Shown one piece after another: positions 9,072 through 18,204 of a stretch of 64,000 bases of DNA. The first letter of the stretch is position 1; each line of letters starts with the position of its first letter. Made by a program: the position numbers and the translations under genes. Origin of the DNA: Bacteroides sp. (GTDB lineage: Bacteria > Bacteroidota > Bacteroidia > Bacteroidales > Muribaculaceae). Location of the stretch: positions 1 through 64,000 of the forward strand of contig JAAVCH010000047.1 of the NCBI GenBank assembly GCA_014802425.1. Direction: 5' to 3'. The notes beneath the pieces were generated by a model. The model ran no database searches. It had not been told where the DNA came from and worked only from the letters and a program-made list of their open reading frames with translations.

Positions 9072-9079
9072 CAAAATTA
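9072..9079 (-). promoter_or_regulatory. Candidate -7 box for the glgA-DUF4270-folD-capA run
   Basis: TAATTTTG on the minus strand matches TAnnTTTG exactly. No clear TTTG box lies 19-21 bases upstream. It would give a leader of about 130 nt. Confidence 0.4.
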
Positions 9080-9225
9080 GCATTTTTTTGCGACATTTCA
9101 GGCATGATCGAGTCGCTGAATTGTGAATAATAGCTAAATCGGAGTCGGCATGGTGGAATTTAAAGATAAGCAGATGGTTTTTTCAGCTTTTAATGGGCTT
9201 CATGGAGTAGTTAAGTGTGGTTTGG

Positions 9226-9257
9226 TTTGTGAGATTGGATGGAATTTTCTAAATTTG
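9226..9257 (+). promoter_or_regulatory. Promoter of panC-panD-ffh
   Basis: TTTG at 9226-9229, then 20 bases, then TAAATTTG at 9250-9257: a full match to the Bacteroidetes housekeeping promoter consensus, about 110 bases upstream of the panC ATG. Confidence 0.7.
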
Positions 9258-9370
9258 TACTCTAATTCCGCCTACGCGCGCAGCGTATGCGCGAGGAGGA
9301 AGAGATAAGCGGACGTGTTTCCCTGCGGGGATTCCGCCTCCGCCAGATATTGATAAAATCAAGCAGTGAC

Positions 9371-10219
9371 ATGCAGATTATCCGAAGTGTCGGCGAATTG
9401 ACCGACTATGTGGCGAAGCAGAAGAACAATCGTCACTCCATAGGGTTTGTTCCCACGATGGGAGCGTTGCACGCCGGGCACATATCGCTTGTGGAGCGTG
9501 CGGTGAAGGAAAATGCGGTGACAGTGGTCAGTGTGTTTGTCAACCCTACTCAGTTTAACAATCCAGAAGACTTGGCTACATATCCGCGTACCGAAGAAGC
9601 CGACATCAGGCTCCTCGCAAAGGCGGGAGTATCGGCCGTATTCGTGCCGACGGTGAAGGAAATCTATCCCGATGGCGCCCATACCGTAAAGACCTATGAC
9701 CTCGGCAGTGTGGCGGAGGTGATGGAGGGAAAGCACCGCCCCGGACACTTTCAGGGAGTTGCGCAGGTGGTACACCGTCTTTTTGAGCTCGTGAATCCCG
9801 ACAGGGCTTATTTCGGCGAGAAGGATTTTCAGCAGATCGCTGTCATCAGAAGCATGGTGGCATCGGAGCATCTTGACGTAGAGATCGTGCCGTGTCCCAT
9901 CAGGAGGGCAGATGACGGCCTGGCGCTTTCTTCCCGCAATACGTTGCTGACCCCTGACCAGCGCATGCGCGCTCCCGGAATTTACGAGGCCCTGAAGGAC
10001 AGTGTGGAATATTCGCTCAATCACAGCGTGCGTGCCACTCACGACACTGTCGTGGAGCGTATAGACGCCATTCCCGAGATGAAAGTGGAGTATTTCGAAA
10101 TAGTCGACGCGCGCACGCTGATGCCCGTAGAGGAATGGGATGAGGCCTCCGAAGTGCAGGGATGCATTACTGTATTCAATGGAAAGGTGCGTCTGATCGA
10201 CAATATACGTTATCGATGA
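9371..10219 (+). CDS. panC: Pantoate-beta-alanine ligase (pantothenate synthetase)
   Basis: 282 residues from [14 protein letters not shown]; an in-frame ATG at 9287 would add 28 residues not seen in the family. It joins pantoate and beta-alanine with ATP, the last step of pantothenate synthesis, in the cytosol. Signatures: [16 protein letters not shown] with the HxGH ATP-binding motif, [45 protein letters not shown] and LALSSRN. All key motifs are present. PanD, which supplies beta-alanine, follows 28 bases later. Confidence 0.97.
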   Translation: MQIIRSVGELTDYVAKQKNNRHSIGFVPTMGALHAGHISLVERAVKENAVTVVSVFVNPTQFNNPEDLATYPRTEEADIRLLAKAGVSAVFVPTVKEIYPDGAHTVKTYDLGSVAEVMEGKHRPGHFQGVAQVVHRLFELVNPDRAYFGEKDFQQIAVIRSMVASEHLDVEIVPCPIRRADDGLALSSRNTLLTPDQRMRAPGIYEALKDSVEYSLNHSVRATHDTVVERIDAIPEMKVEYFEIVDARTLMPVEEWDEASEVQGCITVFNGKVRLIDNIRYR

Positions 10220-10247
10220 ATCAAGTCTAACTGTAACTATTGATGCC

Positions 10248-10595
10248 ATGTTGATAGAAATGATGCAGTCAAAGATCCACCGCGTCACAGTGACCCAGGC
10301 GGATCTCAACTATATAGGAAGCATTACGATTGACTCTCTGCTACTCGATGCCGCAGGGATTCTGCCGGGTCAGAGGGTATGGATCGTGAACAACAACAAC
10401 GGTGAGCGTCTTGACACGTATGTCATAGCGGGCGAGCCGGGCAGCGGAGTCATCTGCCTAAACGGGGCTGCCGCGCGCAAGGCGCAGCCCGGGGATGTGA
10501 TAATCATCATGTCGTATGTGCAGCTCACTCCCGAAGAGGCCCGCACGTTCAAGCCTACGGTGATATTCCCTGACACCGCCACCAACCGTCTCTAA
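10248..10595 (+). CDS. panD: Aspartate 1-decarboxylase
   Basis: 115 residues, normal for the pyruvoyl-dependent bacterial enzyme that makes beta-alanine from aspartate. The proenzyme cleaves itself at Gly-Ser; here the site is in [11 protein letters not shown], where the Ser becomes the pyruvoyl group. The conserved [12 protein letters not shown] start and [27 protein letters not shown] segments are intact. It sits between panC and ffh, so substrate supply and use are encoded together. Confidence 0.97.
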   Translation: MLIEMMQSKIHRVTVTQADLNYIGSITIDSLLLDAAGILPGQRVWIVNNNNGERLDTYVIAGEPGSGVICLNGAAARKAQPGDVIIIMSYVQLTPEEARTFKPTVIFPDTATNRL

Positions 10596-10619
10596 TGAAA
10601 TATAAAGAAGACAGAATAC

Positions 10620-11981
10620 ATGTTTGATAGATTATCAGAAAAATTAGAAGCAGCCTTTAAGAATCTCAAGGGTGAAGGTAAGATTACTGAAATCAACGTG
10701 TCGGAGACACTGAAGCAGGTGCGCCGTGTGCTTACCGACGCCGATGTCAACTACAAGATCGCCAAGGACTTCGTCAATACCGTCAAGCAGAAGGCACTGG
10801 GCCAGAAAGTGCTCACAGCCGTCAAGCCTAAGGAGATGATTATCAAGATCGTGCATGACGAGCTTGCCGAGCTGATGGGTGGCACAAGGGCGCCCCTTAA
10901 TGTCGACGGACGTCCGGCCGTGATCCTTATGTCGGGTCTGCAGGGTTCGGGTAAGACCACTTTCTCGGGCAAACTGGCGAAGTATCTTTCCACGAAGGGC
11001 AAGAAGCCCCTTCTGGTGGCCGACGACGTGTACCGTCCGGCCGCCATCGAGCAGCTCCGGGTGCTTGCCGATTCAATCAACATACCGGTATATTCCGAGC
11101 CTGACAGCAAGGATGTGGTCAGCATCGCCAGAAATGCGATAGCCCACGCCAAGGCCAACAATCATGACCTCGTGATCATCGATACGGCCGGCCGCCTCGC
11201 GGTTGACGAACAGATGATGAACGAGATCGCAGCCATCAAGGATGCGGTCAAGCCTCAGGAAATCCTTTTCGTGGTCGACGCCATGACCGGTCAGGACGCC
11301 GTGAACACTGCCAAGGCATTTAATGACCGCCTTGACTTCGACGGCGTGATCCTTACAAAGCTCGACGGCGACACCAAGGGCGGTGCCGCCATCTCGATCC
11401 GTTCGGTGGTTGACAAGCCCATCAAGTTCATCGGTTCGGGCGAGAAGCTGGAGGATATCCAGGAATTCAATCCCGAAGGCATGGCCGACCGTATCCTCGG
11501 CATGGGTGATATCGTGGAGCTCGTAAACCGCGCCCAGAACATCTATGACGAGCAGGAGGCCAAGAAGCTCGCCGATAAGCTCGCTAAGAATAAATTCGAT
11601 TTTGAGGATTTCCAGAATCAAATCAATCAGATCAAGAAGATGGGTAACCTCAAGGATATCATCGGTATGATTCCGGGACTCGGAAAGGCCGTGAAGGATA
11701 TAGAGATCGGCGATGACGCATTCAAGAGTATCGAGGCCATCATCGGGTCAATGACACCCTATGAGAGGCATAACCCCGATGTGATCAATCAGAGCCGGCG
11801 CCAGCGTATAGCGAAGGGTAGCGGTACGTCGCTTCAGGAAGTCAACAAGCTGCTCAAGCAATTCCAGGATACGCGCAAGATGATGCGTGCGGCTACGAAA
11901 ATGAATCCCGCGAAGATGATGTCGCAGATGAATCAGATGCGTAAGCTTCAGAAAAGCATGGGCGGAGGAATGCCCCGCTGA
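10620..11981 (+). CDS. ffh: Signal recognition particle protein Ffh (SRP54)
   Basis: 453-residue GTPase that binds SRP RNA and signal sequences of nascent membrane proteins and delivers ribosomes to FtsY. Domain order is normal: N-terminal four-helix bundle (about 1-90), G domain with G1 GLQGSGKTTFSGKL, DVYRPAA, G3 DTAGRL and G4 TKLDGDTKGG, then a methionine-rich M domain from about residue 300 with MIPGLGK and a C-terminal Met/Lys/Gln-rich tail. It starts 24 bases after panD and ends just before a strong terminator. Co-transcription with pan genes looks like convenience rather than function. Confidence 0.98.
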   Translation: MFDRLSEKLEAAFKNLKGEGKITEINVSETLKQVRRVLTDADVNYKIAKDFVNTVKQKALGQKVLTAVKPKEMIIKIVHDELAELMGGTRAPLNVDGRPAVILMSGLQGSGKTTFSGKLAKYLSTKGKKPLLVADDVYRPAAIEQLRVLADSINIPVYSEPDSKDVVSIARNAIAHAKANNHDLVIIDTAGRLAVDEQMMNEIAAIKDAVKPQEILFVVDAMTGQDAVNTAKAFNDRLDFDGVILTKLDGDTKGGAAISIRSVVDKPIKFIGSGEKLEDIQEFNPEGMADRILGMGDIVELVNRAQNIYDEQEAKKLADKLAKNKFDFEDFQNQINQIKKMGNLKDIIGMIPGLGKAVKDIEIGDDAFKSIEAIIGSMTPYERHNPDVINQSRRQRIAKGSGTSLQEVNKLLKQFQDTRKMMRAATKMNPAKMMSQMNQMRKLQKSMGGGMPR

Positions 11982-12004
11982 TCATTCAGTCCATAATGAA
12001 TTAG

Positions 12005-12046
12005 CACCCCGGCATCATGACAATGATGCCGGGGTGTGTCTTTTTT
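12005..12046 (+). terminator. Intrinsic terminator of panC-panD-ffh
   Basis: Perfect 14-bp stem (12005-12018 with 12023-12036, 4-base loop) followed by six T at 12041-12046. Confidence 0.88.
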
Positions 12047-12063
12047 CTCACCGGAACTACCGG

Positions 12064-12116
12064 ATATATGATGAAGGGACGCCTCGATCAATCCGAGGCG
12101 TCCCTTCATCATATAT
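12064..12116. terminator. Long hairpin closing the DUF5723 operon, possibly bidirectional
   Basis: Perfect 23-bp inverted repeat (12064-12086 and 12094-12116, 7-base loop), 17 bases past the DUF5723 stop codon on the minus strand. It lacks a long T tract but is placed to stop or protect that transcript; it sits back-to-back with the ffh terminator. Confidence 0.6.
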
Positions 12117-12132
12117 AGGAGGCTGGTTCAGA

Positions 12133-13503
12133 TCAGAAGGGGAAGTTGATGCCCATATTGAACTCGCCGTTGCTGTTGAGGGGGAGTCCCTGCTTGGCAA
12201 GCTTTCCGAATGTGCGGTCCATGCCGATGAAGAAGTTGAAGCCGGTCACATTTACGTTTACGAGCCATCCGAAGCCTACGCCGTAGGTGCCGGCGGCAAA
12301 GTTGGCGGAAGCCGAAAAGCACTTCACGGGCTGTACGTTGGCGGAGAAGCGGAAGTCGGTAGTGGTGAACGGTCCGTTGAAGCGTGTGGAGTTGACCATG
12401 CCGAAGTGGAGCGGACGATAGTAGGGGAACTCATAATCCACACCCCAGTTGAGAGTGGCGCGGAGAGCGCGGGTACGTCCCCCGATGTCACCCTTGTCCT
12501 CAAGCTGGTAGAGCTTGAAGAGCTCCGACTTCATTGCATCGAGGGTATCGTCGGACTCGCCGTCCTTGAAACCGAAGGTGTAGGCGTCGGTATTGAACTT
12601 CTTCACGCCATTGGTCGTGGCATACTGTGTGTTGCCCCAGGAAATGAATCCGAGGTCGAGAAGGGCAAGCGAGAACTGGAAGTCGTTCCAGTCATATGTG
12701 GCGCCGAGGTCGAAGCCGATGCCGAAGCCGGTCAGGCCGAAGCCGTCGACGTCAACGTCGTTCACGTAATACTGCTGGGTGTCATCGCTGAAATCCTGCT
12801 TGTACTTAAGTCCTCTGACATTGGCGTAGATTTCGGCGTCTGTGTAGGCTGTCCAGTCGTTTTCTCCAAGTGTCAGGTTGGCCGAGTTAAGGTAGGCGTC
12901 GACATTAGCGAGACCGAAGAGGAACTTCACGGCCGCACCTGCCTTAAGACCGGGTACCCATGGGATGTCGCGCTGGTGGTTGAACTGGAGTTTTGCGTAG
13001 CCGGTGGCGTTGACCCGTGTATCCTTGATGTCGTAGGTCTTGTTTTCCGCGCCCTCTTTGGCGAGACGGAGCAGAGCGCCGGGAACCATTACGTTGGCGT
13101 CGGCTACAGCGCTGAGAGTCACTACGTTCTTGCCTCCGAATGCCGTGAATCCAGCTGCAAGAATATCCATCTCCACATTGGCGCCGAGTTTATTCTTGTC
13201 GTGGAATTTATCGAGCGCCTGTGCGGCGGACACCCCGGGATTTGTGAAAAGCACCGTCTTGCCGTCGACATTGTACAGGATCGCGTTCGCACCGAGATTG
13301 CCCTGCATGCCTACATTAAGGTTGCCGAGAGCGGGGAGTGCCACAAATGACTTGCGGCCAGAGTTGTCGGTAAGGGCCGGGTTGAGCTGATAGCGGTGGG
13401 TGTAGTTCTCAAGGAAATAACCCGAATATGAAGCCTGGGCCATGACGCCTGCCGCAGTGCCGGCGGTAAGCAGGGAGGCCAAGATGAATTTATTAGCGTT
13501 CAT
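12133..13503 (-). CDS. DUF5723 outer-membrane beta-barrel protein
   Basis: 456 residues with a cleavable signal, MNANKFILASLLTAGTAAGV then MAQ, and a beta-strand-rich mature part ending in Phe (GEFNMGINFPF), as expected for a barrel inserted by the Bam machinery. The segment SGYFLENYTHRYQLNPALTD followed by FVALPALGNLNVGMQGN is the usual start of DUF5723 proteins, seen in Bacteroidetes, function unknown. It follows, 38 bases downstream, a 597-residue lipoprotein gene on the same strand; the two probably act together at the outer membrane. Confidence 0.85.
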   Translation of the reverse strand: MNANKFILASLLTAGTAAGVMAQASYSGYFLENYTHRYQLNPALTDNSGRKSFVALPALGNLNVGMQGNLGANAILYNVDGKTVLFTNPGVSAAQALDKFHDKNKLGANVEMDILAAGFTAFGGKNVVTLSAVADANVMVPGALLRLAKEGAENKTYDIKDTRVNATGYAKLQFNHQRDIPWVPGLKAGAAVKFLFGLANVDAYLNSANLTLGENDWTAYTDAEIYANVRGLKYKQDFSDDTQQYYVNDVDVDGFGLTGFGIGFDLGATYDWNDFQFSLALLDLGFISWGNTQYATTNGVKKFNTDAYTFGFKDGESDDTLDAMKSELFKLYQLEDKGDIGGRTRALRATLNWGVDYEFPYYRPLHFGMVNSTRFNGPFTTTDFRFSANVQPVKCFSASANFAAGTYGVGFGWLVNVNVTGFNFFIGMDRTFGKLAKQGLPLNSNGEFNMGINFPF

Positions 13504-13541
13504 GTGATTAGTGTAAGTTTAATAGTTGACCTTGAGATGTA

Positions 13542-15335
13542 TTAATCCTCCTGATATAGATAGTAGCCGGTCAGTTTGGCACGGATGTTCTCAAGCACGA
13601 TGCTCTGTTCGGGATAAAGGGGCTTGTCCGAGCCGTTCTTCACGATGCAGGATGCGATGTACTTGATGCCGCCGATGTTGACGATCTCATCCTTGCCGCT
13701 GATGGGAAGGACCTTTATGTCGAGTGCGGTGACAACACCTGCGGGGACAAGTATGGAGCCCTTGCCTATGACGTTGCCATCGGGGTCAAGCACGTCAAGG
13801 TAGAGGTCTACGTCGAACGGAATGTTGGAAGTGGCCGTAGCGGTCACGATCATCTCGTTAACGTGAATATCCTTAAGGTCCTCGGCGTTCCAGTCGTTTT
13901 TCGTTTCCCTGTAATATATCTCGGTTCCGGCTCCAAGGGTAAGGGGAGCGAAGAAAGTGTATTTGCCGTCGACCTTGTTTATGTTGGTGGGAAGCGGCAG
14001 GTCTTCGGCGGGATAACCGTATGCCTGGGGAGCGGGGCTGTCAAGGTTCACCTTGAGGGCCTGCGGCATGCCGTCGCCGGCAAGTATGTAGGAAAGGCCG
14101 GGCATTGAGTAGCCTGTGGGGTTGGGGTAGGTGCTGAGCGGTGTGATCTTGGACGGATCGGGAGCCACAAGGAAATTGTACGGGCCCGAACCGTTGTCAT
14201 GACCCATTGTGATGGGGGTGGCGGGGTCAAGGGAGATGACGTCGCCGTCGATGTCATTGCGTACCGGAGTCAAGGAGAGGCCCGTCTTGGCCGACATTCC
14301 GTAGGTGGCCGCGGGGTTGGTCATCTGAAGGTAGAGCTGAGGGTCGGCGAGCACGATGCTGGTGCCCTCTCCGGAAAGGAAGTCGGGCAGATCATTCATG
14401 CTGACATCCTCAAGGTCGAATCCGTCGAGGTCATATTCGATGTTGCCGGAGAAATTCGTCACATCAAACTGGCCGAGGTCGTATTGGGAGTCGGCGAAGA
14501 ACTCTGAGGGGAAATCAGTATCGGATTTGGGTTCGAGCACAAGTATGCCGTCCTCGACAGTCATCTCGCCTTCGTACTTGAAGGTGTTGTCCACTACTGG
14601 CGTATCGGTGGTAAGAAGCTGAGCTTCGAGCTGGAGGTCAAGGCGCCCATTCACGAGCTCATGGTCGGAGACGGTGAGGATACCTGTGGCGGGGTCGTAG
14701 ACACCGAGATTGTCCTTGACCTTGGCGGGAGTGCCGTCGGCCATATAGAGTTCCTTAGGGAAGGAAATCCGGAGGTTCTGCACGAGAATCCTGGATGCGT
14801 CGGCCACGATGTCGGAGGGAAACAGCAGCTGGATGGAGAATGTCACCGAGGGAGTGCGGAGCTTGACAATGCTCTTGACCGACTCGTCGACATTATTTAT
14901 ATCGTAATTGAAGACATTGGGCGTACGGTGGATTTCATAGGCTATGCCGGAGGATGCCGCGCGCATTCCGGCCTGGGAGGCGGGAGCCGTAAGTGAAATC
15001 CTTACCTTTGAGTCATCCATCCGGGAGGGCACGACTTCGAAACTGTCGATGGTGATGTTCTCGGACTCGAAGGTGCCGTCGTAGATATAGGCATAGAACT
15101 GAGAGTCGCCCGTGCCGTACTTTACGAGTTTTCCCGATGTGCCGGCAGTGTAGTCCTCTGCATCCATCACGTCATCAAGTGTGAGGGGGTTGGCATTGAC
15201 GGGTACGATAAGACCGTTGACATTCAGTTTCGACGTAGTGTCGATGTTGGCAAGGTCATAATTGTTGTCCATGCAACCTGTGAGCAGCAACATCGCGGCC
15301 AAAGGGGTGGCCGGAATAAGGTAGCGTTTCATCAT
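13542..15335 (-). CDS. Large lipoprotein of unknown function paired with a DUF5723 barrel
   Basis: 597-residue lipoprotein; signal MMKRYLIPATPLAAMLLLTG with Cys21 as the lipid site (a start one codon later is equally possible). The mature part begins MDNNYDLANIDTTSKLNVNG and is rich in Asp, Pro and short beta strands throughout, with no enzymatic motif that I can see. I do not recognise the family with certainty. The direct neighbour downstream on the same strand is an outer-membrane barrel gene, so a lipoprotein-barrel pair at the cell surface is a reasonable inference. Confidence 0.75.
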   Translation of the reverse strand: MMKRYLIPATPLAAMLLLTGCMDNNYDLANIDTTSKLNVNGLIVPVNANPLTLDDVMDAEDYTAGTSGKLVKYGTGDSQFYAYIYDGTFESENITIDSFEVVPSRMDDSKVRISLTAPASQAGMRAASSGIAYEIHRTPNVFNYDINNVDESVKSIVKLRTPSVTFSIQLLFPSDIVADASRILVQNLRISFPKELYMADGTPAKVKDNLGVYDPATGILTVSDHELVNGRLDLQLEAQLLTTDTPVVDNTFKYEGEMTVEDGILVLEPKSDTDFPSEFFADSQYDLGQFDVTNFSGNIEYDLDGFDLEDVSMNDLPDFLSGEGTSIVLADPQLYLQMTNPAATYGMSAKTGLSLTPVRNDIDGDVISLDPATPITMGHDNGSGPYNFLVAPDPSKITPLSTYPNPTGYSMPGLSYILAGDGMPQALKVNLDSPAPQAYGYPAEDLPLPTNINKVDGKYTFFAPLTLGAGTEIYYRETKNDWNAEDLKDIHVNEMIVTATATSNIPFDVDLYLDVLDPDGNVIGKGSILVPAGVVTALDIKVLPISGKDEIVNIGGIKYIASCIVKNGSDKPLYPEQSIVLENIRAKLTGYYLYQED

Positions 15336-15407
15336 GTTGTTTTGAATGTTAAATTATTGTTAGTGGAAAATACTTTTCCTTTAAAGAATGGAAAGGTCCG
15401 GAATGGA

Positions 15408-15448
15408 GGCACGTGTCATGATTGAGGGATATTTTCATGACACATGCC
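15408..15448 (-). terminator. Candidate terminator hairpin after the nucleotidyltransferase gene
   Basis: 14-bp inverted repeat (15408-15421 and 15435-15448, one G-U type mismatch) starting 12 bases after the nucleotidyltransferase stop codon on the minus strand. No clear T tract, so terminator function is tentative. Confidence 0.45.
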
Positions 15449-15459
15449 TTCGATATCGG

Positions 15460-16365
15460 TCAGAAAAGCTTGGGCGGATATACTCCTTTATCGACGAGGT
15501 CTTTGAACTGGGCTACTGTGGCGTCATGGTCGGCTGCGAAAGTCACGCCGAACCACTTTGAAGGAGTCTCCATGACGGCTAAGGTCGCTTCGCCGGAGTT
15601 GATGAGGTTATTGACCACGGTCGGGATGTAGAACTCTGATTTCAGTTCATCGCCGTGAGCGTCAAGAAACTTTATGAACTCTTCCTGTGAATAGTCGAAA
15701 TAATCTGGAGTGAACCCCCACATGTTCATCGACACATTCGTGCCTTCGGGCACTACGTGTTCGGATCCGTCAGTGTCGACGTAGACTATTGTGCCATCGG
15801 CCCGACGCTGGATTTCATGGCGCTCGGTCACACCGGTAAGGAATCCGTCGGAAGATACCTCGCAGATGCCGCGTGACACACCGCCGTTTTCACTGAGGGT
15901 GTTTTCAATGCGGAATCCGACCATTGCGTACTTACCCTTTTGTCCCTCGACGGAGCGTAGGAAGTCGGCAAGGACGCTGAAGCTTTCCGCTCCGTAATAG
16001 TCGTCGGCGTTGATGACGCCGAAAGGCTCCCGGATCACTTCTTTGGCCATAAGCACGGCATGTCCCGTTCCCCAGGGCTTGGTGCGCTCCTTGTTGGGGG
16101 TATATCCTTCGGGGAGTTTTGAAAGCTCCTGAAATACCACCTCCACGTCGATTTTTCCTTCATATTTCGAAAGAATCTTCTTTCGGAAGTCATCCTCGAA
16201 GTCGTGGCGGATTACGAATACTATTTTACCGAATCCGGCGCGGATGGCGTCATAGACGCTGTAGTCCATGATTGTTTCGCCTCCGGGACCCAGTGAGTCC
16301 AACTGCTTGAGTCCGCCGTAGCGGCTTCCCATTCCCGCAGCAAGGATGTAAAGAGTAGGTTTCAT
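15460..16365 (-). CDS. NTP-transferase family sugar nucleotidyltransferase
   Basis: 301-residue cytosolic protein of the nucleotide-sugar pyrophosphorylase fold. The N-terminal signature reads LYILAAGMGSRYGGLKQLDS, matching LAAGxGxR...KxL; the metal-binding INADDYYG appears near residue 122, and NMWGF with a following EFYIPTVVN segment matches the sugar-binding half. It would activate a sugar-1-phosphate with an NTP, but neither can be deduced. It lies 128 bases downstream of holB on the same strand. No carbohydrate genes flank it. Confidence 0.85.
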   Translation of the reverse strand: MKPTLYILAAGMGSRYGGLKQLDSLGPGGETIMDYSVYDAIRAGFGKIVFVIRHDFEDDFRKKILSKYEGKIDVEVVFQELSKLPEGYTPNKERTKPWGTGHAVLMAKEVIREPFGVINADDYYGAESFSVLADFLRSVEGQKGKYAMVGFRIENTLSENGGVSRGICEVSSDGFLTGVTERHEIQRRADGTIVYVDTDGSEHVVPEGTNVSMNMWGFTPDYFDYSQEEFIKFLDAHGDELKSEFYIPTVVNNLINSGEATLAVMETPSKWFGVTFAADHDATVAQFKDLVDKGVYPPKLF

Positions 16366-16493
16366 ATCAAAAAGATAATTCTTATGGTCGCTTTAAGTAA
16401 AAAAGTAGGAGCAGAAAGTAAAAGTGGGAGAAGAGGATATGGCGTAGGAGAAAGGTGAGGGAATTGGAATTGAAAAAGAGTGGTAGGAAAGGG

Positions 16494-17630
16494 CTATGCC
16501 GGTGTGCGTTTTTTCCTGACAAGAATCATCAGTCGCAGCAGGGTGTCGAACCAGACTATCTTGGCATTGGCATTGCGTGATATGTCGCGTCTGGCCGAGT
16601 CAAGTTCCGTGAGGAGGCCCTCGACGTTTGCGGCATGGATGAAGGGGGCGAACTTTTCCGCAAAGTCCGTTTCCTCGCCGTTCATAAGGTTTAGTTGAGG
16701 TGTCCGGAGGTTGGCGATATAGTTCTCACGAACCATCCGGGAGAAATAATCTATGAGGCGCATGCCCTTTTCACGTCCCATGCCGGCGAATGTCTCTGAA
16801 AGGTTCTTGAGTATTCCGGCTTTGCGTCCGTAGCCCGCACGCATTGTCTGTCGGAAGAATTCGGTGAACTCGCGGTTCTCGCCTTCGTTGGAGATTATTT
16901 CCATGGCGCGGTGGAGCGAGCCGTCGGCCAGTCGGGCCGCCTCCAATGCATAGTCCGGACTCACTCCGCGCCGTATAAGGGCCTCTTCTATCTCCGGCTC
17001 AGTCGGGCGGTGCATCTCCACTCGGCGCAGGCGGGAATATATTGTGGGAAGGATGCCTGAAGCGTCATTACTTACGCATATGAACAGGGTGTCCTCCAGC
17101 GGTTCTTCTATTATCTTGAGCAGCTTGTTGGCTGTCGAAGGATTCATTTTCTCGGGCAGCCAGACAATGAATATCTTGAAGCGGTCGGCATACGCGGAGA
17201 GTGATGCCTGGGTTCCGATTAGGTCGGCCTCGTCGACGTAAATCATCGGCTGGGAGTTATCCGCCTGAATCAGTTCGAGCCATTTTGTGGGAGGCATGTA
17301 GGGAAAATCCCGGAGCATTTCCGCCCATTGTTCGGCGAAATCGGAGGATAGGGCGGGTTTCTGGGAATTCTTCTTTATGACAGGGTAGACGTAGTGGATG
17401 TCGGGGTTATTGCCAAGCTCCATGCGTCGGCATGAGGGACAGTGTCCGCAGCTGTCGCCGTCGACAGGGTGCTCGCAATTGATGTAGGACACCATGGCAC
17501 GCGCCATATTCATCTTGCCTATTCCGGACGGCCCGGATAAGAGCAGAGCATGCGGAATACGGTCTGTGTCGACCATACTGCGCAACACTTTGATTGTTTC
17601 CGAATTTCCGATTATATCCGTGAATCTCAT
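16494..17630 (-). CDS. holB: DNA polymerase III, delta' subunit
   Basis: 378 residues from MRFTDIIGNSETIKVL; 41 further in-frame codons upstream are discarded because they lack family similarity and begin at the promoter. The protein is the AAA+ stator of the clamp loader that places the beta clamp on primed DNA. Visible: P-loop-like LLSGPSGIGKMNMA at about 31-44 (Met replaces the usual Ser/Thr after Lys; delta' need not hydrolyse ATP), a zinc module with Cys residues in INCEHPVDGDSCGHCPSCRR, and an acidic box IYVDEADLI. Preceded by a consensus promoter that overlaps the terminator of the upstream gene. Confidence 0.92.
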   Translation of the reverse strand: MRFTDIIGNSETIKVLRSMVDTDRIPHALLLSGPSGIGKMNMARAMVSYINCEHPVDGDSCGHCPSCRRMELGNNPDIHYVYPVIKKNSQKPALSSDFAEQWAEMLRDFPYMPPTKWLELIQADNSQPMIYVDEADLIGTQASLSAYADRFKIFIVWLPEKMNPSTANKLLKIIEEPLEDTLFICVSNDASGILPTIYSRLRRVEMHRPTEPEIEEALIRRGVSPDYALEAARLADGSLHRAMEIISNEGENREFTEFFRQTMRAGYGRKAGILKNLSETFAGMGREKGMRLIDYFSRMVRENYIANLRTPQLNLMNGEETDFAEKFAPFIHAANVEGLLTELDSARRDISRNANAKIVWFDTLLRLMILVRKKRTPA

Positions 17631-17687
17631 CTTGAATGGCAGTGGAAATATGATGGATGCGTTGTGAATGGCGCGGAGCGAGAGTTT

Positions 17688-17720
17688 AAAAAATATCCGG
17701 CACCCGGGCGCCGGATATTT
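17688..17720 (-). terminator. Intrinsic terminator after hslR, overlapping the holB start region
   Basis: Perfect 11-bp stem (17720-17710 with 17701-17691, 8-base loop) followed on the minus strand by six T (17693-17688, overlapping the arm). It lies about 40 bases past the hslR stop codon. The holB promoter -7 box ends only four bases upstream of it. Confidence 0.7.
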
Positions 17721-17723
17721 ATG

Positions 17724-17754
17724 CAAAGTTAAGTAAAATCTTAGGGAAATCAAA
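17724..17754 (-). promoter_or_regulatory. Promoter of holB
   Basis: TTTG at 17754-17751, 19 bases, TAACTTTG at 17731-17724: full consensus match. The expected start site, around 17716-17719, falls inside the first arm of the terminator hairpin, giving a leader of about 90 nt. Confidence 0.7.
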
Positions 17755-17761
17755 ATTTACC

Positions 17762-18199
17762 TTAATTCCCTTCTGTGATTTCTTCATCATCGTCTTCCCA
17801 GTCGAGATAAAAATCGTCGGCGTATGTGGAATCCCGGAAAGCGGCCAGATCGCGGCCGTCGCGTTTGGTGGGCCGTCCAAGCCCTTTCCGACGGTCGACG
17901 AATCCGGATATCCGGGTCATTTCCAGCAGATCGTACTGACTCTGCGGGGTAAGGTTTTCCAGATACTCGGGCACGAGTTTCGCTCCAAGCCTGTTGGCTG
18001 ACACCGCCTTGACACGGAAGGTATATGTGATGGGCGGTTTCTTTACTTCGATCACGTCGCCGGGCTTTACCGGACGTGAAGGCTTTACCGCAGCGCCTCC
18101 CATTGACACACGTCCTTTCTTCACGGCATCGGTGGCGATGGAGCGTGTCTTGAACACACGCATGGCCCAGAGCCATTTGTCTACTCTTACTTCGTCCAT
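17762..18199 (-). CDS. hslR: S4-domain RNA-binding protein, Hsp15-like
   Basis: 145 residues. The N-terminal S4 domain reads VRVDKWLWAMRVFKTRSIA, then a Gly-rich turn KKGRVSMGGAAVKPSRPVKPGD, typical of the HslR/Hsp15 group, which in E. coli binds 50S subunits carrying stalled nascent chains. The C-terminal tail is basic (RRKGLGRPTKRDGRD) and then very acidic (EDDDEE), the basic part probably binding RNA. It is the last gene of an addB-ndh-META-hslR run, starting 5 bases after the META lipoprotein gene, and is followed by a terminator. Confidence 0.88.
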   Translation of the reverse strand: MDEVRVDKWLWAMRVFKTRSIATDAVKKGRVSMGGAAVKPSRPVKPGDVIEVKKPPITYTFRVKAVSANRLGAKLVPEYLENLTPQSQYDLLEMTRISGFVDRRKGLGRPTKRDGRDLAAFRDSTYADDFYLDWEDDDEEITEGN

Positions 18200-18204
18200 T
18201 GGTG

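Larger units (their letters stand above)
8933..9370. other. Divergent intergenic region, glgA-like / panC
   Basis: 438 bases without a gene. It holds the panC promoter (9226-9257) and a candidate glgA-side -7 box (9072-9079), an untranslated leader of about 100 nt before panC with a GC-rich hairpin-prone stretch near 9275-9295, and no further open frame I can support. Confidence 0.6.

Noticed and set aside
12034-13350. 438-codon open frame on the plus strand
   Set aside because: It is exactly antisense to the DUF5723 gene, starts inside terminator sequence, and its composition (runs of Val, Glu, Gly) is that of a reverse-frame shadow.
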